From Hyphomicrobiaceae bacterium (lineage in GTDB: Bacteria; Pseudomonadota; Alphaproteobacteria; Rhizobiales; Xanthobacteraceae): 49,191 bases of DNA. Shown here piece by piece: positions 22,120 through 31,700 of the stretch. The notes beneath the pieces were generated by a model. That model saw only the letters and a program-made list of their open reading frames with translations. It did no database searches and was not told where the DNA came from. A program made the translations under genes and the position numbers. The stretch is from positions 1-49,191 of the forward strand of contig CANJBX010000027.1 in assembly GCA_947472885.1 (NCBI GenBank), given 5' to 3'. Every line of letters begins with the position of its first letter. Positions within the stretch are counted from its first letter, which is position 1.

Positions 22120-22312
22120 AGCGCCAGGCGTTGTTTTCTCCGGCACGGCTCACGCAAAAATGCCGCGTGCAAAATCCGCGTGCGACATAGCGCCGTGTCG
22201 TCATTCCCAGGCCCAGCCATGCGCGTGATGCGCGGCGGTTTGCTTGCGCGGGGTCCGCGAACAGGGGCATCGTCCTTGCAGGATTTTTTCACCCGCCGGG
22301 TTTGCATCGACA

Positions 22313-23542
22313 ATGATGGATACTGCATCGCCGCGCGGGGGCCGCCCGCTGACGAGCCTGTTGCCTGCGCTGGCATTGCTCGGCCTGTCGGGCATTGCGC
22401 TGCGCATTCCGATCCTCGCGGTGCCGCCGCTGCTGCCGCTGATCCATCACGACTTCCACATGAGCGAAACCCAGGTCGGCGCGCTGGTCGGCATGCCGCT
22501 GGCGTTGTTCGCCATCGCGGCGGTGCCGGGCTCGCTGCTGGTTGCGCGGTTTGGTGCACGCACGACCTTGCTCGGCGGCCTGTTGATTGCAGCATTCGCA
22601 TCGGGCGCGCGCGGCATGGCCGACGGATTATGGATGCTTTATCTCGCCTCGATGCTAATGGGGCTTGGTGTCGCAGTGATGCAGCCGGCGCTGCCGCGTC
22701 TCGTTCGCGAATGGGTGCCCGAACGCATCGCGCTCGGCACCGTCGTCTACAGCAACGGCATGATGCTCGGCGCGTTGATCCCGATTGCGCTGACATTCCC
22801 GCTGGTGATGCCGCTCGTCGATCAGAACTGGCGGTTCGATTTTCTGGTCTGGGCCGTGCCGGTGCTGCTGGTCGCCGTGTTGCTGGCGGTTGCGATGCCG
22901 AAAATGCCACGCGGCGAAACGCAGGCCCACATGCCCGACAAATGGTGGCCGGACTGGAAAAGTCCGCTGATCTGGATGCTGGGGCTGACGTTCGCGAGCA
23001 ACAACAGCATGTATTTTGCGCTCAACGGCATGTTGCCGGATTTCCTCACCGAGACGGGCCGGCCGGAACTGATCGGCAGCGCGCTGTTGTGGCTCAACCT
23101 GTCGCAGATCGTGGCGCTGGTGCTGATGCCGTGGATCGCCCACAAGCTCCTGCATCGCGCGTGGCCCTATCTCGTATGCGGGCCGCTGGCATTGCTCGGC
23201 GTCGTCGGCATCGCGTTTCTCGATGGCACATGGGTGCTGGCTTCGGCGACGCTGACCGGCGTGGCCTCGGCGATCACGTTTGGCCCGACGCTGGCACTTG
23301 CGCCGGCACTGAGCCTGCCCAACGATGCGCACCGCACTGCCGCCGGAACCTTCACCATCGCCTATGGTTGTGCGGTGATTATCCCGGTGCTGTGCGGCGC
23401 ACTCTGGGATTACTCCGGTATCGCCCGGCTGGCGCTGGTGCCGATTGGCTTGTGCTCAGTAGGGCTGACAGTATTCGGAGCGGCCATGAGCCGCTTCAAG
23501 CCGGCAAGGCCGGCTGGCGCGATGGCGGCTGCGCAAGCCTGA
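22313..23542 (+). CDS. MFS transporter, CynX/NimT-like
   Basis: A 409-aa inner-membrane transporter with about 12 hydrophobic helices. The loop between helices 2 and 3 carries the MFS motif as LLVARFGARTTLLGG. Overall pattern (ALRIPILAVPPLLPLI near the start) resembles the cyanate/nitroimidazole (CynX/NimT) branch, but the substrate cannot be read from sequence. I chose ATG 22313; ATG 22316 follows directly, and an ATG at 22244 would add a non-hydrophobic leader. It is the first gene after the putative MarR operator. Confidence 0.86.
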   Translation: MMDTASPRGGRPLTSLLPALALLGLSGIALRIPILAVPPLLPLIHHDFHMSETQVGALVGMPLALFAIAAVPGSLLVARFGARTTLLGGLLIAAFASGARGMADGLWMLYLASMLMGLGVAVMQPALPRLVREWVPERIALGTVVYSNGMMLGALIPIALTFPLVMPLVDQNWRFDFLVWAVPVLLVAVLLAVAMPKMPRGETQAHMPDKWWPDWKSPLIWMLGLTFASNNSMYFALNGMLPDFLTETGRPELIGSALLWLNLSQIVALVLMPWIAHKLLHRAWPYLVCGPLALLGVVGIAFLDGTWVLASATLTGVASAITFGPTLALAPALSLPNDAHRTAAGTFTIAYGCAVIIPVLCGALWDYSGIARLALVPIGLCSVGLTVFGAAMSRFKPARPAGAMAAAQA

Positions 23543-23576
23543 TGAAACGGCAGGCGCGGAAAATGCGGAGAATGAT

Positions 23577-24497
23577 GTGAGCGCAAAAGTCCCGGCTACC
23601 GACGCGGTCAAGGCGCGCATCATGCTTGTCGGGCTTTGCCTCGCGTGGGGCCTGACCTGGCCGGCGATGCGGATTGCGCTGATTGATATTCCGCCGTTCA
23701 CCATGCGCGCGATGTCGGCGTTCATTGGTGCGGCGACAATCATCGTGCTGGCGCGCCTGGCGGGACGGCCGGTGAAATTTCCGCCGCGCTCATCGTGGGC
23801 CGACATCATCGTGGTGTCGCTGTTCAACATCGTGCTGTTCAGCCTGTGCGCGACCTTCGCGCAGCTGATGACCTTCACGGGCCGCGTTGCAATCCTTGTC
23901 TACACGATGCCGATCTGGGCGAGCCTGCTGTCGTTCGCGATTCTTGGCGAGCGGCTCAACAAGGTCCGCGGCTTTGCGCTGTTGCTGTGCGTTGCCGGCA
24001 TGGTCGTGCTGATCTATCCGCTGGCGGCTCACGGGATCCCGCTCGGCTTGCTGCTCGCGCTGGGCTCGGCGGTGAGCTGGGCCATTGGCACGATCTACAT
24101 GAAGTGTCGGCGCATCAGCATCGACGCCTTCACATTGGCGGCGTGGCAACTCATCGTGGCCTGCGTCATGATCTCAGTATTCGTGCCAGCGATGGATGGC
24201 GCGTTCAGCTGGTCGGGCATCGGGCATTATTCGCTGGCGGGCCTGATCTTCAGCGGGTTCTTCGGCTCCGGCGTCGCCTATTATCTGTGGTTCCGTATCA
24301 TCCAGATCCTGCCGGCCACGACGGCCTCGCTCGGTGCGCTTTCTGCGCCTGTCATTGGCGTCATCTCATCGGCGATCATCCTGAGCGAAATGCCGACGGT
24401 CCCGGACATGGTTGGCTTTGCGCTGATCTTCGCGGCGTCCGCCTGCGTCATGATGCAGCCGACCACGCCGACCAAGGTTGTGCCGGAACATACGTAG
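23577..24497 (+). CDS. EamA/DMT-family transporter
   Basis: A 306-aa protein with ten predicted membrane helices in two EamA repeats (LCLAWGLTWPAMRIAL in the first, AVSWAIGTIYMK in the second). Members export metabolites or amino acids; substrate unknown. The GTG start at 23577 has GGAG six bases upstream. It follows the MFS gene by 34 bases and is probably under the same MarR control. Its stop lies three bases from the convergent priA stop. Confidence 0.9.
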   Translation: MSAKVPATDAVKARIMLVGLCLAWGLTWPAMRIALIDIPPFTMRAMSAFIGAATIIVLARLAGRPVKFPPRSSWADIIVVSLFNIVLFSLCATFAQLMTFTGRVAILVYTMPIWASLLSFAILGERLNKVRGFALLLCVAGMVVLIYPLAAHGIPLGLLLALGSAVSWAIGTIYMKCRRISIDAFTLAAWQLIVACVMISVFVPAMDGAFSWSGIGHYSLAGLIFSGFFGSGVAYYLWFRIIQILPATTASLGALSAPVIGVISSAIILSEMPTVPDMVGFALIFAASACVMMQPTTPTKVVPEHT

Positions 24498-24500
24498 GCT

Positions 24501-26672
24501 TTACAAAAAGCTCTGCGGATCGACATCGACTTCAAGCGCGAGTTTGCCCTTCGGCTTTGGGGCGCTCGCGAGCCACTGCCGCAGGTAATGCGACAGGTCA
24601 TAGGCGCGCGCGGATTTCACCAGCAGGCGAAAGCGATGCCGTCCACGCACGACCGCGAGCGGCGCTTCGGCCGGACCGAGTACGCGGACTTCCTCGGTGA
24701 AGGGCGCGGCAGCGGCGAGTTGCTTGGCGTAGCTTTCCGTCGAATGCTTGTCGCCGCCGGAGATGACGAGTGCCGCAAGCCTTCCGAACGGCGGATAGCC
24801 CTGCCGTTCGCGGGCCTCGATCTCGGCTGAATAGAACGCCTCGCGGTCCTGCGAGATCAGCGCGCGCATCACCGGATGCTGCGGCTGATGGGTTTGCAGA
24901 AATCCGATGCCGCGGCCTTCCTCGCGGCCGGCGCGGCCCGCCACCTGATTCAAAAGCTGGTAAGTGCGCTCGGCCGCGCGCGGGTCGCCGTTGGCGAGTC
25001 CCAGATCCGCATCGACAATGCCGACGAGGTTGAGCTTGGGAAAGTTGTGTCCCTTGGCGACGAGCTGCGTGCCGACGATGATATCGACGCGGCCTTCGGC
25101 GATCTCGGTGAGTTCTTCGCGCATCTTCTCGATGCTGACGATGAGGTCGCTGGAGAGGATCATCACGCGCGCGTCGGGAAACAGCGAATGGACTTCTTCC
25201 TCCAGCCGCTCGACGCCGGGGCCGCAGGCAACGAAAGAATCCACCGCGTCGCAGTGCGGGCAGTTTTTCGGCGCGTGAACCGAATAGCCACAATGGTGGC
25301 AAACGAGCCGCTGGCGAAAGCGATGCTCGACCAGCCAGGCGTCGCAGTTCGGGCAGCCAAACCGATGCCCGCAGGTGCGGCACAGGGTGAGCGGCGCATA
25401 GCCGCGCCGGTTGAGGAACAGCAGCGCCTGTTCCTTCTTCTCCAATGCCTGTTGGACGGCGGTTGCAAGGCGCGGTGCGATGAAGCGTCCGCGCGAAGGG
25501 CCTTCCTTGGTGAGATCAATCGCCGAGATCAACGGCAGGTGTTGGCCGCCAAAGCGTTCGGGGAGCGCAAGCCTGCGATAGCGCCCGCGCCGCGCATTGA
25601 CTTCGCTCTCGACCGAAGGCGTCGCCGACGACAGCACGACGGGAATCCTGTTGATGCGTGCGCGCACCACCGCCATGTCGCGTGCGTGATAGTGCACGCC
25701 ATCGCCCTGCTTGTAGGCGCCGTCGTGTTCCTCATCGACGATGATGAGGCCGAGGTTTGCATAGGGCAGGAACAGCGCCGAGCGCGCGCCGGCGACCACA
25801 CTGATCTCACCCGATGCGACACCGGCCCACGTTCTTGCGCGTTTGCGCGGCGCCACTTCCGAATGCCATTCGGCCGGCCGCACGCCGAAGCGCTTGGCGA
25901 AGCGGTCGAGGAATTGTCCGGTCAGCGCGATTTCCGGCATCAGGATCAGGGATTGCCTGCCGCGCCGGATATTCTCCGCAACGCCTTCGAAATAGACTTC
26001 GGTCTTGCCGGAGCCGGTGACGCCATCGAGCAGGGTCGCGGAAAATCCGCCGTCGATCACGCTATGGCGCAAGGCGTCGCCCGCCGCGCGCTGGCCGTCG
26101 GACAATTCCGGCTGGCTGTAGTCCGGGTCCGGCGGCCGCGCGATTGGCTCCGCCGCCATGGCCTCGACCGCGAGCGTGCCGTCATCCACCAGCCCGTCGA
26201 TGACGCCGACGCTGACGCCGGCTTCTTCTGCCGCTTCGCGCTTGTGACGCAGCAGCCCGTCGGCCAGCACGGCGAGGACGCGCGCGCGCGCCGTGGTCAT
26301 GCGCTTGGGCTGTCCGACCAGCCGCACGCCGATGCGCACGCGCTCTGTGCCAAGGTTTTCGCCCATGCGCAGGCACATCCGCATCACCATGCCGCGTGCG
26401 CCGAGTGTGTAGTCGGCAATCCAGTCCACGAAGCTGCGCAGTTCGTCGCGCAGCGGCGGCACCTCGACCTTGAGGCTGATTTCCTTCAGACGGTTATCGA
26501 GGCGCGGATTGGGGTTGGGGTTGTCCGCCCAGACCACACCCATGACCTCGCGCGAGCCGAGCTGTACAGCCACCACGTCGCCGGGGGCCAGTTCGACGCC
26601 ATCCGGCACGCGATAGGAATAGGCGTGGTCGAGCGCCACCGGAACCAGAACATCGACCACGCGCCTAGGCAT
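24501..26672 (-). CDS. priA: Primosomal protein N' (replication restart helicase)
   Basis: A 723-aa helicase that reloads the replisome at stalled forks. In order: the N-terminal 3'-DNA-binding domain (1-100); Walker A GVTGSGKT at 217-224; DEEH at 313-316; a zinc-binding insertion with eight cysteines (431, 434, 440, 443, 458, 461, 471 and 474); and helicase motifs IVGTQLVAKGHNF and QVAGRAGR. All catalytic features are intact. Confidence 0.98.
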   Translation of the reverse strand: MPRRVVDVLVPVALDHAYSYRVPDGVELAPGDVVAVQLGSREVMGVVWADNPNPNPRLDNRLKEISLKVEVPPLRDELRSFVDWIADYTLGARGMVMRMCLRMGENLGTERVRIGVRLVGQPKRMTTARARVLAVLADGLLRHKREAAEEAGVSVGVIDGLVDDGTLAVEAMAAEPIARPPDPDYSQPELSDGQRAAGDALRHSVIDGGFSATLLDGVTGSGKTEVYFEGVAENIRRGRQSLILMPEIALTGQFLDRFAKRFGVRPAEWHSEVAPRKRARTWAGVASGEISVVAGARSALFLPYANLGLIIVDEEHDGAYKQGDGVHYHARDMAVVRARINRIPVVLSSATPSVESEVNARRGRYRRLALPERFGGQHLPLISAIDLTKEGPSRGRFIAPRLATAVQQALEKKEQALLFLNRRGYAPLTLCRTCGHRFGCPNCDAWLVEHRFRQRLVCHHCGYSVHAPKNCPHCDAVDSFVACGPGVERLEEEVHSLFPDARVMILSSDLIVSIEKMREELTEIAEGRVDIIVGTQLVAKGHNFPKLNLVGIVDADLGLANGDPRAAERTYQLLNQVAGRAGREEGRGIGFLQTHQPQHPVMRALISQDREAFYSAEIEARERQGYPPFGRLAALVISGGDKHSTESYAKQLAAAAPFTEEVRVLGPAEAPLAVVRGRHRFRLLVKSARAYDLSHYLRQWLASAPKPKGKLALEVDVDPQSFL

Positions 26673-26735
26673 TAAAAATCTTCGCGATTCGGGGGGTTAT
26701 GAAAGGTTTAAGAAGGGGGTGGGATTATCGCAAAC

Positions 26736-27713
26736 GTGTCAAGCACCGCGCCAAAAACCCCTGCAATTCCTGTCGATTTGCCGTTCGCCGCGGCGGATCT
26801 GACGCGCGAACTGGCGCGCTGGCTGACGCACCTGTCGGCCGAGCGGCGCATGTCACCGAAAACCGGGGAAGCCTACCAGCGCGATGCGCTGCAGTTTCTG
26901 GCCTTTCTGTCCGGACATCTGGGTACGCGCGTGAGCCTCGCCAAGTTCGCGAAACTGACGCCGCAGGACGTGCGCGCCTTCATGGCGTCGCGGCGGGCGG
27001 ACGGTATTGGCGGGCGATCCCTGATGCGTTCACTGGCAGGGCTGCGATCCTTCGCGCGGTATCTCGAACGGGAAGGCAAGGGCAAGGTCGGCGCACTTGC
27101 CGCCGTGCGTGCGCCCAAGATCGGCAAGACCCTGCCGAAGCCGCTGACCGTCGCCGACGCCAGGCAACTCGCCGACGCCGACATTCGCGCCGGCGAGGAA
27201 CGCCCGCAATGGGTGCTGGCGCGCGACGCAGCCGTGATGGCGCTGCTGTACGGTTCCGGCCTGCGTATCTCGGAAGCATTGAACCTTAGCCGCACGGAAG
27301 TGCCGGAGCCGGGCGCGGGCGATGTCATTGTTGTGAACGGCAAGGGCAACAAGTCCCGCATAGTGCCGGTGCTGCGCCAGGTGCTGGAGCTGATCGCGGA
27401 ATACAAGAAGCTGTGTCCCTACGACCTGCCGCCGAAAGGCCCGCTGTTCGTCGGGGCGCGGGGCGGACCGCTGTCGCCGCGTATCATCCAGCTTGTCATG
27501 GAGCGGTTACGCGGCGCGCTTAGCCTGCCGGATACGGCGACGCCGCACGCCTTGCGCCATTCGTTCGCCACGCACCTGCTGACGCGTGGGGGCGATCTAC
27601 GTGCGATTCAGGAATTGCTGGGCCACGCTTCGCTGTCCACCACGCAGATCTATACCGGCGTCGATGCCGAGCGTCTGGCCGAAGTCTATCGCAAGGCGCA
27701 TCCGCGTGCGTAA
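26736..27713 (+). CDS. xerC: Tyrosine recombinase XerC
   Basis: A 325-aa site-specific recombinase that resolves chromosome dimers at dif together with XerD. The catalytic set is complete: Arg177 (YGSGLRISE), Lys203 (NGKGNKSR), His271 and Arg274 (HALRHSF), His297 (LGHASL) and Tyr306 (STTQIY). The N-terminal SAM-like DNA-binding domain covers about 20-115. Assignment to XerC rather than XerD rests on its place divergent from priA, as in other Rhizobiales. The start is a GTG at 26736 with a purine-rich stretch upstream. Confidence 0.93.
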   Translation: MSSTAPKTPAIPVDLPFAAADLTRELARWLTHLSAERRMSPKTGEAYQRDALQFLAFLSGHLGTRVSLAKFAKLTPQDVRAFMASRRADGIGGRSLMRSLAGLRSFARYLEREGKGKVGALAAVRAPKIGKTLPKPLTVADARQLADADIRAGEERPQWVLARDAAVMALLYGSGLRISEALNLSRTEVPEPGAGDVIVVNGKGNKSRIVPVLRQVLELIAEYKKLCPYDLPPKGPLFVGARGGPLSPRIIQLVMERLRGALSLPDTATPHALRHSFATHLLTRGGDLRAIQELLGHASLSTTQIYTGVDAERLAEVYRKAHPRA

Positions 27714-27803
27714 CCCTCATTCCTGCTGCCGCCCCCTCTTGCGTGTTAAGCCGTCCTCGGTCATTTGTTGAGGTGAGTTTCACCGCACCGGACAGAGGGC
27801 ATC

Positions 27804-28472
27804 ATGGGCGCACACGAGTCGATGGAACATGCCGAACACGCTGAACATGCCGCGCATTCCGCACATGGCGGCAACAGCAACAATAAAAAGATCGCGCTGA
27901 TTATTTCGGTGCTGGCGCTCATGCTGGCGTTCTCCGAAACTTTCGGCAAGAGCGCGCAGACAGCGGCGCTGAACGACCAGATCGAAGCGTCGAACCTGTG
28001 GAATTTCTTTCAGGCCAAGAACATCCGCCGCACCGTGACAATCGTGGCAACCGAAATGGCCAAGATCGATGCGACCGGCGCGACCACCGACACACAGAAA
28101 GCCGCGCTGGCCAAGCAGATCGACGAATGGACAAAAACGTCGGCGCGTTATCGCTCCGAACCGGAAGCTGGCAACGGCAAGGGCGAAGGGACGGTTGAAC
28201 TGGCGCGGCGTGCGCTGGAGAAGGAAAAGGAACGCGATCTGCAGCTCAACAAGTATCATAACTTCGAGTTTGCATCTGCTGCCTTCCAGATCGGTATCGT
28301 GCTGGCATCAGCGGCCGTTATTACCAGCATGATGGGGCTCGCCTACCTTGCCATTGGCGTCGGCTTTCTCGGCGCGGCGCTGACCGGCACGGGGCTGTTC
28401 ATGCCGGAACTGCTGCACAATATCCTGCACTGGTTCCAGGCGCTGTTTGCCAGCGGCGGAGCGCACCACTAA
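27804..28472 (+). CDS. DUF4337 membrane protein with a His-rich N-terminus
   Basis: A 222-aa protein of the DUF4337 family. The first 22 residues repeat the unit EHA (MEHAEHAEHAAHSAHGG), with six histidines, and could bind metal. A membrane helix follows (KIALIISVLALMLAF), then a periplasmic helical region (ALNDQIEASNLWNFFQAKNI, a family hallmark), and two further helices near the end. Function is unknown. AGAGGG precedes the ATG at 27804. It ends at a palindromic element. Confidence 0.85.
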   Translation: MGAHESMEHAEHAEHAAHSAHGGNSNNKKIALIISVLALMLAFSETFGKSAQTAALNDQIEASNLWNFFQAKNIRRTVTIVATEMAKIDATGATTDTQKAALAKQIDEWTKTSARYRSEPEAGNGKGEGTVELARRALEKEKERDLQLNKYHNFEFASAAFQIGIVLASAAVITSMMGLAYLAIGVGFLGAALTGTGLFMPELLHNILHWFQALFASGGAHH

Positions 28473-28521
28473 GGGCATGATCCCGAAAAGTGGATGCCGG
28501 TTTTCGGAACAGATCATGCCC
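28473..28521. repeat. Dispersed palindromic element of the GGCATGATC type
   Basis: Arms 28473-28482 and 28512-28521 are perfect complements (GGGCATGATC), and an inner stem pairs 28485-28490 with 28501-28506. The element starts directly at the end of the DUF4337 stop codon and lies between convergent genes, so it may work as a bidirectional terminator. Sequences of this kind recur in intergenic DNA of Bradyrhizobium relatives. Confidence 0.75.
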
Positions 28522-28533
28522 AAATAAATAGGC

Positions 28534-29076
28534 TCAGGGCTGCGCCGCCGCCTTCTGCATCTGCATGCGGCGGCGAATGCGCATCATCAGGCGAAGCGTC
28601 CTGCGCGAAGTCCTGGGCATGAACATGCGGACCTTGCGCAGGATGCGCTGCCTGATCGGATCGAGCAGCGCCCGCGCCGCATCGCGCAGCCAGATCACGT
28701 AGTTGTAGAGGCCGCGGAACCAGTCGAGCTGCAGCAGCTTGTCGCGCGTCAGGTCGAACACGAATGCGGCGGTGCCGAGGAAGACGAGCTTCGACAATAC
28801 GAGTGCGATGAAGCCGTAGAGCCACTGTTCATGGAAGAAGAACCAGAACTCGGCGAGCTTGATCGGAATGATCACCGCCTGCGGCAGCAGGAACAGCAGC
28901 AGCGTGGCGGCCGGCGACAGTTCATCGGTCCAGTGCGCGAATGCGGCCTTGATGCGGGCGAGCAGGATCAGCCGGACGATGCGGGCGACGACGGGTTCAA
29001 GGTGTTCCCACAGCCACGCCTCGATCAGAAAAATGATGGCCAGAAAAATCAGAACAGGGCGCAACAGCCTGCGCAT
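28534..29076 (-). CDS. Conserved membrane protein of unknown function
   Basis: A 180-aa protein with three to four hydrophobic helices (LIFLAIIFLIEAWLWEHL, LLLFLLPQAVIIPIKLAEFW, GFIALVLSKLVFLGTAAFVF) and a strongly basic C-terminal tail (RRTLRLMMRIRRRMQMQ) that should face the cytosol. I do not recognise a named family. On its own strand the nearest upstream gene is the SDR, whose stop codon lies 142 bases away. That gap holds a 6-bp hairpin (29113-29129). Confidence 0.75.
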   Translation of the reverse strand: MRRLLRPVLIFLAIIFLIEAWLWEHLEPVVARIVRLILLARIKAAFAHWTDELSPAATLLLFLLPQAVIIPIKLAEFWFFFHEQWLYGFIALVLSKLVFLGTAAFVFDLTRDKLLQLDWFRGLYNYVIWLRDAARALLDPIRQRILRKVRMFMPRTSRRTLRLMMRIRRRMQMQKAAAQP

Positions 29077-29218
29077 CGTGGACGCTTCCTTCCCCGCGGT
29101 TCCATCATATAGGACGCCATTGCGGCGTCGCAGGGGTGTGAGGAAAGCCGGATTATGCAGTCGTTACAGCGTGTTGGGGCCGACAACCTGAGCGTGCGAA
29201 CGCGGTCCGCGGCGGGAA

Positions 29219-29983
29219 TCAGACCCGGACGAATCCGCCATCGACATAGAGCGTCTGGGCCGTGATGAAGGCCGCGTCGTCGCTGGTGAGAAACGCCAGC
29301 GCGCCGACGAGATCCTCCGGCACTTCCGGACGCGGGATCGACTGCCGCCTGGCGAGATTTTCGAATTCCGCATCCATGCTGTTTGCGCCGGCGCGCGGGG
29401 TTTGCGACAGCGTGCCCTGCGAGCGCGTCAGGCTTGGCGCGATGGCGTTCACGGTGATGCCGAACGGACCCATTTCGGTCGCGAGCGCGCGCGTGAAACC
29501 GACGATGCCGCCCTTGCTGGCAATGTAGTGCGCGTAGTCCGGCACGACGGTCGCGAAAGTTGACGACGACATGTTGACGATGCGGCCCCAACCGCGCTCC
29601 TTCATCCCCGGCACGAACGCCCTGCAGGTGAAGAACGCGGCGTCGAGGTTGACCGACATGACGCGCCGCCAGTCCTCGTAGGTCATTTCCAGAAACTTTT
29701 TCCGCGGATAGATGCCAGCGTTGTTCACGAGGATATCGCAGCGGCCGAAGGTGCGTTCGACGTCTTCTGCGAGCTTCAGAACAGAATCCTGCGAAGACAC
29801 ATCGCAGATGCAGGACAGGAACTTGCGGCCTTCGGCTTCGACCAGCTTGCCGGTTTCGGTGGCGGCCGAGATATCCGCCGCGACGATGTCGCAGCCTTCC
29901 TGCGCCAGCCGCTGCGCGTAAGCCTGACCGATGCCGGCGGCTGCGCCTGTGATGACGGCGATCTTGCCCTTGTGGCCACGCAT
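29219..29983 (-). CDS. Short-chain dehydrogenase/reductase
   Basis: A 254-aa NAD(P)-dependent oxidoreductase of the classical SDR type. Nucleotide binding is by TGAAAGIG (12-19), Asp37 after the second strand suggests NAD preference, NNAG is at 87-90, and the catalytic residues are Ser140, Tyr153 and Lys157. The C-terminus (LYVDGGFV) is typical of FabG-like enzymes. The substrate is unknown. It lies downstream of lpdA on the same strand, with a 151-base gap filled by dispersed repeats, so it may or may not be part of that transcript. Confidence 0.93.
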   Translation of the reverse strand: MRGHKGKIAVITGAAAGIGQAYAQRLAQEGCDIVAADISAATETGKLVEAEGRKFLSCICDVSSQDSVLKLAEDVERTFGRCDILVNNAGIYPRKKFLEMTYEDWRRVMSVNLDAAFFTCRAFVPGMKERGWGRIVNMSSSTFATVVPDYAHYIASKGGIVGFTRALATEMGPFGITVNAIAPSLTRSQGTLSQTPRAGANSMDAEFENLARRQSIPRPEVPEDLVGALAFLTSDDAAFITAQTLYVDGGFVRV

Positions 29984-30015
29984 GGGTTTCTCCGTTTTTT
30001 GTTCTCGCTCCGCAT

Positions 30016-30122
30016 CATCCTGATGAGGGCGCGCAGCGCCCGTCTCGAAGGATGAAGGCGGCCAGCGGTGACGACCTCGTGCTTCGAGACGCCACGCTTC
30101 GCGTGGCTCCTCAGCATGAGGT
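30016..30122. repeat. Two copies of a dispersed palindromic repeat between lpdA and the SDR gene
   Basis: Unit one spans 30016-30054 (CATCC...GGATG ends, GGGCGC/GCGCCC core, then CGTCTCGAAGGATG). Unit two spans 30075-30122 (CCTCGTGCTTCGAGACGCC, core CACGC/GCGTG, then GGCTCCTCAGCATGAGG). Both share the CTTCGAGACGC and CTCCTCAG blocks in one or other orientation, as does the copy at 31701-31754. Such elements are frequent in Bradyrhizobium-group intergenic DNA. Confidence 0.75.
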
Positions 30123-30134
30123 CGAACTAAAATC

Positions 30135-31538
30135 TCAAATATGAATCGCGCGCTTGCCGACCGCGAGGGCGGCTTCCTTGATTGCTTCGGTCAAGGTCGG
30201 GTGCGCGTGGCAGGTGCGGGCAATGTCTTCCGCTGAACCGCCGAATTCCATCGCCACCGCCGCTTCCGCGATCATGTTGCCGGCATCGGGGCCGACGATG
30301 TGCACGCCCAGCACGCGGTCGGTCCTGGCATCTGCCAGAATCTTCACGAAGCCCTCGGTCTGCATGTTGACCTTGGCGCGGCCGTTCGCGGTGAACGGGA
30401 ACTTGCCGGTGTTGTAGGCGATGCCTGCTGCTTTCAGATCGTCCTCGGATTTTCCGACCGAGGCGACTTCCGGATAGGTGTAGATCACGCTGGGGATCAC
30501 GTCATAGTTTACATGACCCGCCTGACCGGCGAGGATTTCCGCGACCGCGACGCCTTCGTCCTCGGCCTTGTGCGCCAGCATCGGCCCGGCAATCACGTCG
30601 CCGATGGCATAGATGCCCGGCACCGTGCTGGCGAAGTGATGATCGACGTTGATGCGGTTGCGGTTGTCGAGCGCGACACCAGCTTCCTTGAGGCCGAGAC
30701 CTTCAGTGTAGGGCACGCGGCCGATGGCGACCAGCACCACATCGGCTTCGATGGTTTCCGCAGCGCCGCCTGCGGCGGGCTCGACCTGAGCTTTGAGGCG
30801 CTTGCCGGATTTATCGACGGCGGTAACTTTCGAGCCGAGCTTGAACGTCATGCCCTGCTTTTCGAGGATACGCTGGAACTGCCGCGCCACTTCGCTGTCC
30901 ATGCCCGGAAGAATGCGGTCCAGGAATTCCACGACCTGCACTTCCGCGCCGAGACGCCGCCACACCGAGCCAAGCTCCAGCCCGATCACGCCGGCGCCGA
31001 CGACCAGCATTTTCTGCGGCACTTTCTCAAGTGACAATGCGCCGGTCGAGGAAATGATGCGCTTCTCGTCGATGTCGATACCCTTGAGGCGCGTGACGTC
31101 CGAGCCGGTGGCGACGACGATGTTGCTGGATTCCAGCAGGGTCTTCGTTTTGCCGTCCGCGGTCGTTACCTCGACCTTGCCTGCACCCAGGATTTTCCCG
31201 GTGCCCTGAAACGTATCGACCTTGTTTTTCTTGAGCAGGAACGCGACGCCGTTGACGTTGCCGGCTACGCCTTCATCCTTGAACTTGAGCATCATCGCGA
31301 GATCGAGTTCAGGCTTGCCGACCTTGATGCCCATTTTCGGGAACGCGTGCGCGGCTTCCTCGAACAGTTCGGAAGCGTGCAGCAAGGCCTTCGACGGGAT
31401 GCAGCCGATGTTCAGGCAGGTGCCGCCGAAGGTTTTTTCCTTCTCGACCACGGCGGTCTTCAATCCGAGCTGTGCCGCGCGGATCGCGCAGACATAGCCG
31501 CCGGGGCCGGAACCGATTACGATGAGATCGTAGGACAT
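30135..31538 (-). CDS. lpdA: Dihydrolipoyl dehydrogenase (E3)
   Basis: A 467-aa FAD enzyme that reoxidises dihydrolipoamide of the 2-oxoglutarate dehydrogenase complex, yielding NADH. The FAD motif GSGPGG is at 9-14, the redox disulfide is Cys41/Cys46 (GGTCLNIGC), the NAD-binding segment is [11 protein letters not shown], and the active-site pair is His446 and Glu451 (HPTLTE). The start at 31538 gives the typical MSYDLIVIG; an ATG 21 bases earlier is unlikely. It is separated from odhB by a large repeat element. Confidence 0.97.
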   Translation of the reverse strand: MSYDLIVIGSGPGGYVCAIRAAQLGLKTAVVEKEKTFGGTCLNIGCIPSKALLHASELFEEAAHAFPKMGIKVGKPELDLAMMLKFKDEGVAGNVNGVAFLLKKNKVDTFQGTGKILGAGKVEVTTADGKTKTLLESSNIVVATGSDVTRLKGIDIDEKRIISSTGALSLEKVPQKMLVVGAGVIGLELGSVWRRLGAEVQVVEFLDRILPGMDSEVARQFQRILEKQGMTFKLGSKVTAVDKSGKRLKAQVEPAAGGAAETIEADVVLVAIGRVPYTEGLGLKEAGVALDNRNRINVDHHFASTVPGIYAIGDVIAGPMLAHKAEDEGVAVAEILAGQAGHVNYDVIPSVIYTYPEVASVGKSEDDLKAAGIAYNTGKFPFTANGRAKVNMQTEGFVKILADARTDRVLGVHIVGPDAGNMIAEAAVAMEFGGSAEDIARTCHAHPTLTEAIKEAALAVGKRAIHI

Positions 31539-31550
31539 TGAACGCTCGCT

Positions 31551-31698
31551 TTTCTTCACCTCTCCCCTGTGGGGAGAGGTCGATCCGAAGGGCGAAGCCC
31601 AAGGATCGGGTGAGGGGGAGTGCTGACAGCGGTCGAACGAGGACCCTCACCCGCTCGCTTCGCTCGCGACCTCTCCCCACAGGGGAGAGGTGAAGAAA
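31551..31698. repeat. Large palindromic intergenic element upstream of lpdA
   Basis: The outer arms are 32-bp perfect reverse complements (31551-31582 and 31667-31698), each itself containing a CTCCCC/GGGGAG palindrome. Inside are a further pair GGGTGAGGG/CCCTCACCC (31608-31616 with 31644-31652) and a small hairpin GGGC/GCCC. The element fills most of the odhB-lpdA gap and would fold into a long cruciform or RNA stem. It resembles non-coding repeats found in many copies in alphaproteobacterial genomes. Confidence 0.85.
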
Positions 31699-31700
31699 GG

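Noticed and set aside
22180-23580. Alternative plus-strand frame overlapping the MFS gene
   Set aside because: Arg-rich out-of-frame reading; the frame at 22313-23542 gives clear membrane helices and the MFS loop motif.
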